A stretch of 64,000 nucleotides of DNA from Novosphingobium olei (GTDB lineage: Bacteria; Pseudomonadota; Alphaproteobacteria; Sphingomonadales; Sphingomonadaceae): assembly GCF_012927405.1 (NCBI RefSeq), contig NZ_JABBGM010000003.1, positions 1 to 64,000 of the forward strand, written 5' to 3'. A model generated the notes under the pieces. The model saw nothing but the letters and a program-made list of their open reading frames with translations, was not told the DNA's origin and searched no databases. Below, in pieces: positions 29,975 to 39,638 of this stretch. The first letter of the stretch is position 1; each line of letters starts with the position of its first letter. The translations under genes and the position numbers were made by a program.

Positions 29975-30215
29975 CCAAGTTGACACGCTATATTGCATAC
30001 GCAACCTTGCCTGCCCGCCGGCAACCGCCGCCCGCCGTCTGTCCTACAGTCGCCAATGCCGGTAAGGCCACGCACTCTCGATCCTTGAAAGCACTGTAAA
30101 TCAGCACCTTGCCCGGTAGCCTCCCAGCCCGACGGGCCTGCAGGGCTCCGCACGCCCTCAGCCCCGGCACGCTTGCGCACTCTCCCTTTGTAGTCTGTCA
30201 ACTTCGTCAACTTGG
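29975..30215. repeat. Dispersed repeat with CCAAGTTGACA ends, copy 1
   Basis: CCAAGTTGACA at 29975-29985 and TGTCAACTTCGTCAACTTGG at 30196-30215 are inverted ends 241 bp apart; the right end repeats GTCAACTT twice. The same end sequences occur at 63234-63280 with only 47 bp between outer ends. The interior codes for nothing recognisable. Confidence 0.6.
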
Positions 30216-30374
30216 GTCTCGTACAGCCCCCTCGGCAGGGACTTCGCGCACAGCGACATTCCCTCCGGTGCAGCGCCGGGGCACGGGCCCTTTTCGGGTG
30301 GCGCTTGGCCCCAAGCAGGCCTAAGGGGGGCCGCGATTCCTCCGTCAACTTTGCCAAGGGCCAGACCGCACCCC

Positions 30375-30812
30375 ATGCGCATCGCCATTGCTTCCGACCA
30401 TGCCGCCGTCGATCTGAAGGCCGCCTTGCGCGAATACCTGATCGGCCTTGGCCACGAAGTCGCCGACCTCGGCCCCGAAACGGCCGACCGTGTCGATTAT
30501 CCCGACTATGGCTACAAGCTGGCCTCGGTGGTGGAAGAAGGGATCGTCGATCGCGGCGTCGCACTCTGCGGTTCGGGCATCGGCATCTCGATTGCGGTCA
30601 ACCGCAACCCGGCCTGCCGCTGCGCACTCGTCTCCGAACCGCTTTCGGCTGCCCTCGCCCGCGAACACAACGATGCCAACGTCATCGCGATGGGCGCGCG
30701 CCTGACGGGCGAGGACATGGCCAAGGCCTGCCTCGACGCCTTCCTTTCGACCGATTTCGGCGGAGGCCGCCACGCCGGCCGCGTCGAAAAGCTTTCCAAC
30801 CCTTCGTTCTGA
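30375..30812 (+). CDS. rpiB: Ribose-5-phosphate isomerase B
   Basis: 145 residues. Interconverts ribose 5-phosphate and ribulose 5-phosphate. The RpiB/LacAB family pattern is clear: [13 protein letters not shown] at the start, [36 protein letters not shown] with the catalytic cysteine, and [14 protein letters not shown]. The start at 30375 matches family starts. glyA follows 17 bp later in a probable rpiB-glyA-nrdR transcript. Confidence 0.96.
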   Translation: MRIAIASDHAAVDLKAALREYLIGLGHEVADLGPETADRVDYPDYGYKLASVVEEGIVDRGVALCGSGIGISIAVNRNPACRCALVSEPLSAALAREHNDANVIAMGARLTGEDMAKACLDAFLSTDFGGGRHAGRVEKLSNPSF

Positions 30813-30829
30813 CACAGGAGACCGGACCC

Positions 30830-32134
30830 ATGGCCTCTACCGCTCCCGACATCCGCAAGCCCGGCTTCTTCACCGAGCACCTCGCGTCCGCCGACGCCGA
30901 AGTCTTCGCCGCGATCGAAGGCGAACTGAAGCGCCAGCAGAACAAGATCGAGCTGATCGCGTCCGAGAACATCACCTCGCTCGCCGTGCTCGAAGCGACC
31001 GGTTCGGTCTTCACCAACAAGTATGCCGAAGGCTATCCCGGCAAGCGCTACTACGGCGGCTGCGAATATGCCGACGTGGTCGAAAACCTCGCCATCGAGC
31101 GCGCCAAGAAGCTGTTCGGCTGCAACTTCGCCAACGTCCAGCCCAACTCGGGCAGCCAGATGAACCAGGCGGTGTTCCTCGCCCTGCTTCAGCCCGGCGA
31201 CACCTTCATGGGTCTCGACCTCAACTCGGGCGGCCACCTCACCCACGGCAGCCCGGTGAACATGAGCGGCAAGTGGTTCCACCCCGTGCCCTACGGCGTG
31301 CGCGAGGACGACCACCTCATCGACATGGACGAGGTTGCCCGCATCGCCCGCGAAGCCAAGCCCAAGCTGATCATCGCCGGCGGCACCGCCTACTCGCGCG
31401 TTTGGGACTTCCAGCGCTTCCGCGAAATCGCCGATGAAGTCGGCGCGTGGCTGCTGGTCGACATGTCGCACTTCTCGGGCCTCGTTGCCGGTGGCGCGCA
31501 CCCCTCGCCCTTCCCGCACGCCCACGTCGTCACCACCACCACGCACAAGAGCTTGCGCGGGCCGCGCTCGGGCGTGATCCTGACCAACGACGAGGATCTC
31601 GCCAAGAAGTTCAACACCGCGGTCTTCCCCGGCCTGCAGGGCGGCCCGCTGGTCCACGTTATCGCGGCCAAGGCAGTGGCCTTCGGCGAAGCGCTGCGGC
31701 CTGAATTCAAGGCTTATGCCGCGCAGATCGTCGCCAACGCCCGCGCCCTTGCCGCCTCGCTGGTCGATGCCGGGCTCGGCGTCGTTTCGGGCGGCACCGA
31801 CAACCACCTGATGCTCGTCGACCTCACTGCCAAGGACGTCACCGGCAAGGCGGCGGAAAAGGGCCTCGATCGCGCTTGGCTCACCTGCAACAAGAACGGC
31901 ATCCCGTTCGACAAGCGCTCGCCCTTCGTCACCTCGGGCATTCGCCTCGGCACGCCGGCGGGCACCACCCGCGGTTTCCGCGAGGACGAGTTCCGCACCA
32001 TCGGCAAGCTGATTGCCGAAGTCGTGGACGGCATGGCCCGCAACGGCGATGATGGCGATGGCCAGGTCGAGCAGCGCGTGCGCGATCAGGTTGAGGCGCT
32101 GTGCGCCCGCTTCCCGATTTACCCGGAGCTTTGA
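30830..32134 (+). CDS. glyA: Serine hydroxymethyltransferase
   Basis: 434 residues. PLP enzyme making glycine and 5,10-methylene-THF from serine and THF. Pyridoxal lysine is K240 in [14 protein letters not shown]; also seen are [27 protein letters not shown] and the GGDN-like [12 protein letters not shown]. The start at 30830 follows ACAGGAGACC. Tightly followed (4 bp) by a small membrane protein gene and then nrdR. Confidence 0.99.
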   Translation: MASTAPDIRKPGFFTEHLASADAEVFAAIEGELKRQQNKIELIASENITSLAVLEATGSVFTNKYAEGYPGKRYYGGCEYADVVENLAIERAKKLFGCNFANVQPNSGSQMNQAVFLALLQPGDTFMGLDLNSGGHLTHGSPVNMSGKWFHPVPYGVREDDHLIDMDEVARIAREAKPKLIIAGGTAYSRVWDFQRFREIADEVGAWLLVDMSHFSGLVAGGAHPSPFPHAHVVTTTTHKSLRGPRSGVILTNDEDLAKKFNTAVFPGLQGGPLVHVIAAKAVAFGEALRPEFKAYAAQIVANARALAASLVDAGLGVVSGGTDNHLMLVDLTAKDVTGKAAEKGLDRAWLTCNKNGIPFDKRSPFVTSGIRLGTPAGTTRGFREDEFRTIGKLIAEVVDGMARNGDDGDGQVEQRVRDQVEALCARFPIYPEL

Positions 32135-32138
32135 CCCG

Positions 32139-32345
32139 ATGAGCAGCAACGACGATCTCGCCACCCGCGCCAAGACCGAAATCTCGGGCATGGCCCGGCA
32201 AGGCATGGACCACCCTTCGACCAAGCCCGTGCTGGTCGGCGCCGGCATCGGCGCGGTGGCGGGCGCGTTGCTGCCGGTCGTTTCGCTTCCGGCCGGCCTG
32301 CTGATCGGCGCCGGCATCGCGTTCTGGCAGCGGATCAAGAACTGA
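32139..32345 (+). CDS. Small membrane protein between glyA and nrdR
   Basis: 68 residues with a charged N terminus (about 1-25) and one long glycine/alanine-rich hydrophobic stretch (about 30-63, ALLPVVSLPAGLLIGAGIAF), probably a hairpin or one to two helices. Four bases separate it from glyA, and CCCGGAGC lies upstream. Unknown function; its conserved place in this operon in relatives is plausible but not checked. Confidence 0.65.
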   Translation: MSSNDDLATRAKTEISGMARQGMDHPSTKPVLVGAGIGAVAGALLPVVSLPAGLLIGAGIAFWQRIKN

Positions 32346-32354
32346 CCCACACGC

Positions 32355-32822
32355 ATGCGTTGCCCGTTCTGTGCCCATGACAACAGCCAGGTGAAGGATA
32401 GCCGGCCGAGCGAGGACAATACCTCGATCCGCCGGCGCCGTCAGTGTGAAGGGTGCGGCGCGCGCTTCACCACGTTCGAACGCGTGCAACTGCGCGAGGT
32501 CACCGTGGTCAAGAGCAACGACCGCCGCGAACCCTTCGACCGCGCGAAGATCGAACAGTCGGTCGCGCTCGCCAGCCGCAAGCGGCCCGTGGCGCAGGAA
32601 CGGCTCGACCAGCTCGTCTCGGGCATCCAGCGCCAGATCGAGACGCTGGGCGAAAACGAGGTCAGCTCGCGCGAGATCGGCGAGATGGTGATGGAAGGTT
32701 TGCGCCAACTCGACAGCGTCGCCTACATCCGCTTCGCCAGCGTCTATCGCGACTTTTCAGAAGCGCGCGATTTCGAGGAATTCGCCAGCAGCGTCGCCGA
32801 AATGAGCCGCCGCGGCCAATGA
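32355..32822 (+). CDS. nrdR: Transcriptional repressor NrdR
   Basis: 155 residues. Represses ribonucleotide reductase genes depending on bound ATP/dATP. The zinc ribbon shows CPFC (3-6) and CEGC (31-34) with [19 protein letters not shown]; the ATP-cone domain follows (about 48-138) with [19 protein letters not shown] and [13 protein letters not shown]. All metal ligands are present. The stop overlaps the TrmJ-like start by ATGA. Confidence 0.98.
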   Translation: MRCPFCAHDNSQVKDSRPSEDNTSIRRRRQCEGCGARFTTFERVQLREVTVVKSNDRREPFDRAKIEQSVALASRKRPVAQERLDQLVSGIQRQIETLGENEVSSREIGEMVMEGLRQLDSVAYIRFASVYRDFSEARDFEEFASSVAEMSRRGQ

Positions 32823-33574
32823 CTTCCGAAGCCGAAACCCGCAAACCGGTAATCGTGCTGGTGCGTCCGCAACTGGGCGAGAACATCGGCAAGGCCGCGC
32901 GCGCCATGCTCAACTTCGGGCTGGACGAGATGCGCCTCGTCGCCCCGCGCGATGGCTGGCCCAACCCTTCGGCCGGCCCCGCCGCCTCGGGCGCGGACGT
33001 GGTGCTGGAAAAGGCGCAGGTCTACGACACGCTGGCCGAAGCGGTGGCCGATTGTTCCCACGTCTATGCCACCACCGTGCGCAAGCGGGGCGTGACCAAG
33101 CCGGTGCTGACGCCCGAACAGGCGGCGAAAGACATCGTCGTCGCGCCGGGTCGCAGCGCGCTGGTGTTCGGGCCCGAACGCTCGGGGCTCGAGACCGACG
33201 ACGTGGCGCTGGCCCGCGCCATCGTCACCGCGCCGATCAATCCCGAATTCGGCTCGCTCAACCTGGCGCAGGCGGTGATCCTGTGCGCCTATGAATATTC
33301 CAAGCACCTCGATCTGGTGCAGCCGACGGTCGAGGATATCCTGCCCCCTGCCCCGCAGGAGGAGTTCGAGGGCATGTTCGAGCAGCTGTGCGACATGCTG
33401 GAGCCGCGCGGCTATTTCGAGCCGGCGATCCGCGCCGCGGTCACCCGCCGCACGCTGCGCACGCTGCTGACCAAGGCCGGCTGGAATCATCTGGAAGTGC
33501 GCACCTTCCGTGGCGTGCTGTCGATCCTGCGCCGCCGTCCCGGCCCGAAAGAGGAAGGCGACGCTTCGGCTTGA
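32819..33574 (+). CDS. TrmJ-like tRNA/rRNA 2'-O-methyltransferase (SPOUT)
   Basis: 251 residues. SPOUT-class RNA methyltransferase with the trefoil-knot SAM site: [22 protein letters not shown] (motif 1), [16 protein letters not shown] (motif 2) and [19 protein letters not shown] (motif 3). The C-terminal extension (about 165-250) is as in TrmJ, which methylates position 32 of tRNAs. The start at 32819 overlaps nrdR by four bases. Specificity is inferred from family length and the extension. Confidence 0.9.
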   Translation: MTSEAETRKPVIVLVRPQLGENIGKAARAMLNFGLDEMRLVAPRDGWPNPSAGPAASGADVVLEKAQVYDTLAEAVADCSHVYATTVRKRGVTKPVLTPEQAAKDIVVAPGRSALVFGPERSGLETDDVALARAIVTAPINPEFGSLNLAQAVILCAYEYSKHLDLVQPTVEDILPPAPQEEFEGMFEQLCDMLEPRGYFEPAIRAAVTRRTLRTLLTKAGWNHLEVRTFRGVLSILRRRPGPKEEGDASA

Positions 33575-33769
33575 CTCGTGCGGCCAAGCCTGTAAGGGCC
33601 GCGCTTCACTTGGACCCGACGGAAGCCTCTTTCGTCGAATTCGTCCTATTGGCCCCGCATTTCCGGTGAAGCGGCGGCCGCATCCGGCAACAGGCCGGAT
33701 GGTGCGCTCCGGAAGCGAACCCGTCCGTGGCAATCCTGCCGCGGGCAAGCAGATTGGAAAGGAAAGCGC

Positions 33770-34384
33770 ATGTCCAAGCGTCATGCTTCTAAGCACAAGA
33801 TCGACCGCCGCCTTGGCGAAAACATCTGGGGTCGTCCCAAGTCGTCGGTGAACCGCCGCTCGTACGGCCCGGGCCAGCATGGCCAGCGCCGCAAGAGCAA
33901 GGTCTCTGACTTCGGCATCCAGCTGCGCGCCAAGCAGAAGCTCAAGGGCTACTACGGCGACGTCACCGAAAAGCAGTTCAAGCGCACCTACCAGGAAGCG
34001 GCGAGCATGAAGGGTGACACCGGCCAGAACCTGATCGGTCTGCTCGAACAGCGCCTCGACATGGTCGTGTACCGCGCCAAGTTCGCCCCGACGGTGTTCT
34101 CGGCCCGCCAGATCGTTTCGCACGGCCACATCTTCGTCAACGGCGTGAAGTGCAACATCGCTTCGCGTCGCGTTCGCCCCGGCGACGTGATCAGCCTCGG
34201 CAAGAAGGCCAAGGAAATGGCCCTGATCGCCGAAGCGCTGACCCTGCCCGAGCGCGAAGTGCCCGACTACGTTGCCCAGGACGGCACCGACAAGGTGACC
34301 TTCGTCCGCGTTCCGACGCTCGACGAAGTGCCCTATCCGGTTAAGATGGAACCGAACCTGGTCGTCGAGTTCTACTCGCGCTGA
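33770..34384 (+). CDS. rpsD: 30S ribosomal protein S4
   Basis: 204 residues. Binds 16S rRNA and starts assembly of the 30S body. An N-terminal region with [12 protein letters not shown] and [15 protein letters not shown] is followed by the S4 RNA-binding domain (about 94-155: [37 protein letters not shown]). The alphaproteobacterial form lacks the zinc-binding cysteines. GGAAAGGAAAG precedes the start. Single gene with a strong terminator. The 195-bp gap upstream holds the promoter and nothing else I can identify. Confidence 0.98.
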   Translation: MSKRHASKHKIDRRLGENIWGRPKSSVNRRSYGPGQHGQRRKSKVSDFGIQLRAKQKLKGYYGDVTEKQFKRTYQEAASMKGDTGQNLIGLLEQRLDMVVYRAKFAPTVFSARQIVSHGHIFVNGVKCNIASRRVRPGDVISLGKKAKEMALIAEALTLPEREVPDYVAQDGTDKVTFVRVPTLDEVPYPVKMEPNLVVEFYSR

Positions 34385-34416
34385 TCGGGATCGCTCCAGC
34401 ACTGGAACGCGGCAAG

Positions 34417-34440
34417 AAGGCGGGACGGATGTCCCGCCTT
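34417..34440 (+). terminator. Terminator of rpsD
   Basis: AAGGCGGGAC (34417-34426) pairs perfectly with GTCCCGCCTT (34431-34440), followed by TTTCCGTTT. Confidence 0.92.
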
Positions 34441-34536
34441 TTTCCGTTTGGAAAGAATGTTTTGCTGCACCTTCGTGCTGCACTTTTTCAGCGGCAGGCA
34501 GCGGAACCGCAGGCCCCTTCGAACGATTGATGGGGC

Positions 34537-34734
34537 ATGAACACGCTCTATCGTTTCGTGACCGCTCACCGCACCGGCAAATGGTATCAGGACCTGCGAA
34601 CCGCGCAGGAACAGGCCTACGCCATCGGCGCCGGCTTCCTCGAACCGCGATCGGGCGAGTTCTACCAGTACCCCGGCACGCGCCTGGAAACCCAGGTGCT
34701 GGAGCCGGTGGAGCCGCAGGTCATCGCGGCTTGA
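34537..34734 (+). CDS. Small hypothetical protein
   Basis: 65 residues with no hydrophobic helix. It opens MNTLYRFVTAHRTGKWYQDL and contains two aromatic-rich strands (GKWYQDL; FYQYPG). GATGGGGC lies just upstream. I do not recognise a family; composition and codon use are like the neighbours, which supports a real gene. Confidence 0.5.
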   Translation: MNTLYRFVTAHRTGKWYQDLRTAQEQAYAIGAGFLEPRSGEFYQYPGTRLETQVLEPVEPQVIAA

Positions 34735-34772
34735 AGGTACACGCCTTGTCAGCAAACATCGTCAATGGCGGG

Positions 34773-35567
34773 TTATTTATCGTCTCGACGAAAGGCCCTG
34801 TAATTGAGGATCACGGCCAGTCCAGCTTCCCCGAGCGGAACTAGCGAACCATCCGCTCGTCGTGGTTGCTCGACAAGCGAACCTTTCGTGTGAGGAAGCC
34901 ATGGCAAGCGAGCTTCTAGCTTAAAAGCTATCGGGTCATTTGTTTTTCCGACCAGAACGCGCTTTATCGCGTAACCTCTTCCGAATGTGGATCTGAGGTC
35001 GTTAGGATTTATTTCTTCGACCGAACCGGGATCGCCGGTATCCCCGAACCGAACCAGCATCGGCCATCCACTAGCGCCAGCAAGAGCGTCCGTGCGCCAG
35101 CGGGGGACCGTGAATATCCCGCGTGACGTTCTAACCCGCTCCATCCAGATGTCGAACGCGGTAGACGAGCTCCATTTGCCCTTGCCAGTGCGCGCTTCTA
35201 CTTCCGCCTTGGTTGGGTAAGGGATCTGCAACGCGTAAAGATTTTCGGGCAGTTCCGGCGATCCGTGAGTTCGCAGCAAGGCAAACAGCGTCTCACCGTT
35301 GGGCAGATCGATCGCAGCCGCTTCGCCGGTTACCCGCGTGGCGATTCCGCCGCCCCCTCCGCCTGAGATGCTATACGGCCCGCCCGCCGTCGTCTGCACC
35401 TCGATCACGCTCGATCCGCGCCGCAGGCCCTGCGGTGTTTCCACCTCCACCGTCACGCGGTAGCGATAGGCCGGATAAGTCTTGCCGAACACACCCCCGC
35501 AGGCAACGGCGAGCAAGGCAGCCGCCAGGATGACCCAGCGCCAGCGATGCCGGACTGTCATCCTCAT
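34773..35567 (-). CDS. Hypothetical exported protein, lipoprotein-like
   Basis: 264 residues. The N terminus is basic then hydrophobic (WRWVILAAALLAVACGG), with a cysteine at about 23 that could be a lipobox (AVAC, not the best consensus). The body is strand-rich, with VTVEVETPQGLRRGSSVIEV and a glycine run. No family recognised. The 3' third (about 34850-35170) is distinctly less GC-rich than the 5' part, so the gene may be a hybrid or carry an acquired segment. The start could be 35567 or 35561. Confidence 0.65.
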   Translation of the reverse strand: MRMTVRHRWRWVILAAALLAVACGGVFGKTYPAYRYRVTVEVETPQGLRRGSSVIEVQTTAGGPYSISGGGGGGIATRVTGEAAAIDLPNGETLFALLRTHGSPELPENLYALQIPYPTKAEVEARTGKGKWSSSTAFDIWMERVRTSRGIFTVPRWRTDALAGASGWPMLVRFGDTGDPGSVEEINPNDLRSTFGRGYAIKRVLVGKTNDPIAFKLEARLPWLPHTKGSLVEQPRRADGSLVPLGEAGLAVILNYRAFRRDDK

Positions 35568-35594
35568 CGGGTTAGCCCTGCTCGCCCAGCGACC

Positions 35595-37595
35595 CTAGAG
35601 CCCCAGTGCCTTGCGGAACAGCGCATCGCTTTCCGACAGGAGTTGTGTGCGCGCCGCGGCGTTGACCAGGCTGTGGGAAAGGCCCGGGAATTCGACCAGC
35701 GACACGTCCCTGCCCGCCGCCTTGAGCCGGTCCGCCATCAGGCGCGACTGGCCGATGTCGACATTGCTGTCGAACGTGCCGTGATACAGCCGCACCGGCA
35801 CCGTAATCGCGGCGGCATTTTCGCTCGGCGAACCGGCCTTCACGTGGTCCCCCGTGCCGATCATCTTGTCGACGATGCCGTAATCGCTCCAGTAGAGCCG
35901 GTCGGCGCGCAACTTGTTGAGATCGGTCACGGGCGCCACCGCCACGATTGCCTTGAACAGCCCCGGATCGAGCACGCCCGATTGCAGCGCGGCATAGCCG
36001 CCATAGGACCAACCGAAGATTGCGAGCTTGCCCTTGCCGGCGATGCCCTGCGCTTCGAGCCAGCGTCCGGCGTCGTCGATATCGCCGATTGCGGTGCGCC
36101 AGGACTTGAAGCCGTTTTCCTTGTACCAGTCGTTGCCATACCCGGCGGACCCGCGATAATTCGGCTGAAGCACGGCATAGCCGCGCGCGGCAAAAAACTG
36201 CACCAGCCAGTCGAAACCCCATTCATCGCGCGAGGCGGGGCCACCGTGCGGCATGACGATCGCGGGCAGGTTCCTGCCGTTCGAGCCCACCGGCAGCGTG
36301 AGGTAAGCCGGGATCATCGTACCGTCTGCAGCCGGGAAGCTGACCGCCTTCATTTCGGCCAGTTTCACCGGCGCGAGCTGCGGGCGCAGCGACAGCACTT
36401 CCTCCAGCTTCGAGGTGGCCTTGTCGAACAGGTAGAACGTTCCGGCGTCACTATCGCGCCCTGCGAACATCAGCAGGCGCGATTCATCGGCGCTGGCATC
36501 GAGGATGCTGATCTGTGGCTTCGTCGGCAGCGCCTGGCTCAGCGCGCCGGCCAGCGAACGCAGCGACGGATCGAAGTATTCGACCAGCCGGCGATCGGTG
36601 GCGTAGCTCGTGCCCACAACGCGGCGGTTGCGGCCGATCGTGATGAGCTCGTCGACATCGACATCGGGCCGCGACAGCACCAGCTCGCGCGTCAGCGAAC
36701 CGTCGAGCCGGATGCGGTACAGCGCCTTGCGCCCGCCGGCATCGTCGAAACCATAGACGACGTCCTGCGCAGAATCGACCGCGACCGGCTCGAACCCTCG
36801 CACGTGGCCGCCGTCGCTGTAATCGATCTTGCCCAGATCGTGCCAGCCGCCATCGCCCTTCAAGCGATAGGAATAGCTGACGACGCCGCTCTGGTAGCCA
36901 TAACCGGTGCGCGGGGACGTGCCGACGATCCGGATCTTGCCATGCCCGTCAGTGAAGAAATCGGTGGCGTCCTTGCGCGGCTGTTCGACCGGATGGCGCT
37001 GCAGGCTGACGACGTCGACTTCCTCGACCCCCAAGCCCGACAGCGACGAGGCGAGATGGGTGTTGAGATCGGATTCGGGCACATAGTCGCGCAGCATCAG
37101 CACTGTCCCGGGCTTGGTCCCGTTCCAGTCGATCACGCTGCCGCCGAACAGCGCGGGACGCAGCGAGCGGCTGTTGGTCTGGCGCGTCAGCACCTTCATG
37201 TCGCTGCCATCGGCGTTCAGCGTCAGCTGGCGGCTGGCGGTCATCACGTCGCCCGCGCTTCGGGTGGACAGTACGATCGTGCAGATCAGGCGCGTGTCGG
37301 TCGGCCAGCTGCAATCGACCAGCTTCGTCCCGCTGGCATTGCTGGTCAACACCGCCTTGGGCGTGCCGCCGGCCACCATGTCGGCCACGAACACCACTTC
37401 GCCGCCGCCGCCGTTGGGCGCGACGTAGGCAATGTGCCGGCCGTCGGGCGAAAGGCTCATCGAGGCGACCTCCTCCAGCGCGCCAAAGCGCGCGGCAAGT
37501 TCGTCGGTCGGAACAGTGTCGGCAAGCGCCGGCTGCACAAGGCAAGCCAGCGAAGAAACTGCAGCAAGAAACGCGAAACGCGATGTAACGGTCAT
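35595..37595 (-). CDS. S9-family prolyl oligopeptidase-like peptidase, exported
   Basis: 666 residues. A signal peptide (FAFLAAVSSLACLVQPALA) is followed by a beta-propeller domain (about 30-400; MSLSPDGRHIAYV, LLMFAGRDSDAGTFY) and an alpha/beta hydrolase domain with nucleophile serine in FGWSYGGYAAL, MPHGGPASRD near its entrance, and the catalytic histidine in LSHSLVN at the C terminus. Cleaves small peptides in the periplasm; substrate unknown. The start at 37595 is chosen because GGGGGG lies 4-9 bases upstream. It lies next to tgt on the same strand with a 79-bp gap. Confidence 0.92.
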   Translation of the reverse strand: MTVTSRFAFLAAVSSLACLVQPALADTVPTDELAARFGALEEVASMSLSPDGRHIAYVAPNGGGGEVVFVADMVAGGTPKAVLTSNASGTKLVDCSWPTDTRLICTIVLSTRSAGDVMTASRQLTLNADGSDMKVLTRQTNSRSLRPALFGGSVIDWNGTKPGTVLMLRDYVPESDLNTHLASSLSGLGVEEVDVVSLQRHPVEQPRKDATDFFTDGHGKIRIVGTSPRTGYGYQSGVVSYSYRLKGDGGWHDLGKIDYSDGGHVRGFEPVAVDSAQDVVYGFDDAGGRKALYRIRLDGSLTRELVLSRPDVDVDELITIGRNRRVVGTSYATDRRLVEYFDPSLRSLAGALSQALPTKPQISILDASADESRLLMFAGRDSDAGTFYLFDKATSKLEEVLSLRPQLAPVKLAEMKAVSFPAADGTMIPAYLTLPVGSNGRNLPAIVMPHGGPASRDEWGFDWLVQFFAARGYAVLQPNYRGSAGYGNDWYKENGFKSWRTAIGDIDDAGRWLEAQGIAGKGKLAIFGWSYGGYAALQSGVLDPGLFKAIVAVAPVTDLNKLRADRLYWSDYGIVDKMIGTGDHVKAGSPSENAAAITVPVRLYHGTFDSNVDIGQSRLMADRLKAAGRDVSLVEFPGLSHSLVNAAARTQLLSESDALFRKALGL

Positions 37596-37674
37596 GAAGC
37601 CCCCCATTGGAGCGGGGAGACTAGCGGCGCTTGTCGGATAGGCCAGATACTTTGTTGTCCGATCCGAACTCGGT

Positions 37675-38802
37675 TCATCGCTTCTCGAAGTAGTCGCGCC
37701 GGAAATCGCGCGCGAAGGCCTCGAACCGCTGGTCTGCGATCGCGGCGCGCATGGCGGCCATCAATTGCTGGTAGAACCAGATGTTGTGTTCGGTAAGCAG
37801 GATCGCCCCCAACATTTCGCCAGTCTTGTGCAGATGATGCAGGTATGCGCGGCTGTACTTGGCGCAAGTGGGACAGGCGCAGCGTTCGTCGATGGGGCCG
37901 GTATCCTCGGCATGGCGGGCATTGCGCATGTTGAGCGGGCCGTTCCACGTGAAGGCCTGGCCGTTGCGGCCCGAACGCGTGGGCAGCACGCAGTCGAACA
38001 TGTCGACCCCGCGCTCCACCGCGCCGACCAGATCGTCGGGCTTGCCTACGCCCATCAGGTAGCGGGGGCGGTCGGCGGGAAGCTGGCCGGGCGCGAATTC
38101 GAGCGTTTCGAACATCGCCTGCTGGCCTTCGCCCACGGCGAGGCCGCCGATGGCATAGCCGTCGAAGCCGATGTCGATCAGCGCATCGGCGCTCGCCTTG
38201 CGCAAGCCTTCGTCAAGCGCACCCTGCTGGATGCCGAACAACGCGGCGCGGCTCGCGTGCTCCTCGCCCGCATCGAACGCATCGCGGCTGCGACGGGCCC
38301 AGCGCATCGACATTTCCATCGAGCGGGCGATCACGTCGCGCGGTTGGTCGATCTTTGGGCATTCGTCGAAGCACATGACGATGTCGCTGCCGAGCAAGCG
38401 CTGGATCTCCATCGAGCGCTCGGGGCTGAGCATGTGGCGCGAACCGTCGATGTGGCTGGCGAAGGTGACGCCTTCCTCGGTGATCTTGCGCAGCTCGGAC
38501 AGGCTCATCACCTGGTAGCCGCCGCTGTCGGTCAGGATCGGGCGGTCCCAGCCCATGAACTTGTGCAGGCCGCCAAGCCGCGCCACGCGTTCGGCGCCGG
38601 GGCGCAGCATCAGGTGGTAGGTGTTGCCGAGGATGATGTCGGCGCCGGCGGCGCGCACCTCCTCCACCTTCATCGCCTTGACCGTGGCGGCGGTGCCGAC
38701 GGGCATGAAGGCGGGCGTGCGGATTTCGCCGCGCTGCATCTGGATGACGCCGGTGCGGGCCTTGCCGTCGGTGGCGTGGATCTGGAAGGAAAAACGCGTC
38801 AT
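37675..38802 (-). CDS. tgt: Queuine/preQ1 tRNA-ribosyltransferase
   Basis: 375 residues. Exchanges guanine 34 for preQ1 in GUN-anticodon tRNAs. Active site parts: [11 protein letters not shown] (general acid/nucleophile region), [20 protein letters not shown], and the nucleophile aspartate in [16 protein letters not shown]. Zinc ligands are C-x-C-x2-C and a histidine, seen as [17 protein letters not shown]. It is normally beside queA; here queA is 3 kb away, with a permease gene and an M13 peptidase gene between them. Confidence 0.98.
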   Translation of the reverse strand: MTRFSFQIHATDGKARTGVIQMQRGEIRTPAFMPVGTAATVKAMKVEEVRAAGADIILGNTYHLMLRPGAERVARLGGLHKFMGWDRPILTDSGGYQVMSLSELRKITEEGVTFASHIDGSRHMLSPERSMEIQRLLGSDIVMCFDECPKIDQPRDVIARSMEMSMRWARRSRDAFDAGEEHASRAALFGIQQGALDEGLRKASADALIDIGFDGYAIGGLAVGEGQQAMFETLEFAPGQLPADRPRYLMGVGKPDDLVGAVERGVDMFDCVLPTRSGRNGQAFTWNGPLNMRNARHAEDTGPIDERCACPTCAKYSRAYLHHLHKTGEMLGAILLTEHNIWFYQQLMAAMRAAIADQRFEAFARDFRRDYFEKR

Positions 38803-38861
38803 CGGGAATACTGACCAAAAAGAAGATTGCGGCCCTTAGGCGCAATCGCCATGGCGCGCAA

Positions 38862-39632
38862 ATGCTCGAACCGGCGCATCTCGACCTGTGGCTCTATCCC
38901 GTGCTGACGGTGGTGGCGGTGTTCACCGGCTTCATCGATGCGGTGGCGGGCGGTGGCGGCCTGGTGATGATGCCGGTGCTGCTGTCGACGCCCCTGCCCC
39001 CGCACGTGGTGCTTGGTACCAACAAGGTGCAGTCGATGTGCGGCACGGCGATGGCCACGTGGCGCTATTGGCGCGCGGGCCTGTTCAGCTTCCGCGCCAG
39101 TGCGCCGACCGCGCTGGTGGTATTCGTGGGCGCGCTGATCGGCTCGCTCGCGATCCAGCGGCTCAGCACCGACGTGCTCAAGCTGGTGGTGCCGGTGCTG
39201 CTGATCGCGGTGGCGCTTTACACTGTGCTGTCGCCCAGCATGACCGACGACGATCGCCATGCGCGGCTGGGTGAAAAGGGCTACATGCCGGTGGGCGCGG
39301 GCGTTGCCTTCTACGACGGGTTCTTCGGCCCCGGCGCAGGCCAGTTCTTCACCACCACGCTGGTGGCGCTGCGGGGTCTGGGCCTGACGCGCGCAACGGG
39401 GCTGACCAAGTATCTCAACGTCACCAGCAACATCGCCAGCGTGATCGTGTTCACCATCGGCGGTCAGGCGATGTGGATCCTGGGGCTGTGCATGGGCGCA
39501 GGCGCGATGACCGGAGCGGTGATCGGCAGCCACTTCGCCACCCGCCACGGCGCCAAGGTGATCCGCCCGCTGCTAGTGGTGGTGAGCCTTGGGCTGACGG
39601 GGCGGCTGCTGTGGAGTTGGTTTACGGGTTGA
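38862..39632 (+). CDS. TSUP-family permease (TauE/SafE-like)
   Basis: 256 residues with about eight transmembrane helices. The first repeat contains GFIDAVAGGGGLVMMP, typical of TSUP transporters that move sulfite, sulfonates or other organic anions; the second repeat has GFFGPGAGQFFTT. Substrate not predictable. It is transcribed away from tgt across a 59-bp gap and converges on the M13 peptidase gene with 6 bp between stops. Confidence 0.9.
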   Translation: MLEPAHLDLWLYPVLTVVAVFTGFIDAVAGGGGLVMMPVLLSTPLPPHVVLGTNKVQSMCGTAMATWRYWRAGLFSFRASAPTALVVFVGALIGSLAIQRLSTDVLKLVVPVLLIAVALYTVLSPSMTDDDRHARLGEKGYMPVGAGVAFYDGFFGPGAGQFFTTTLVALRGLGLTRATGLTKYLNVTSNIASVIVFTIGGQAMWILGLCMGAGAMTGAVIGSHFATRHGAKVIRPLLVVVSLGLTGRLLWSWFTG

Positions 39633-39638
39633 GGCCCG

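Larger units (their letters stand above)
29680..30374. other. 695-bp non-coding gap with hairpins and dispersed repeats
   Basis: No protein gene is supported. From left to right it holds a possible structured RNA or leader ending in two hairpins (29690-29874), a REP-like hairpin at 29929-29945, and a block bounded by CCAAGTTGACA (29975) and TGTCAACTTCGTCAACTTGG (30196-30215), with a partial third copy near 30344. GC-rich short repeats fill the rest up to rpiB. Confidence 0.6.

Noticed and set aside
29980..29993. TTGACA followed by TATATT, resembling a promoter
   Set aside because: Only three bases separate the hexamers. TTGACA here is part of the dispersed repeat end.
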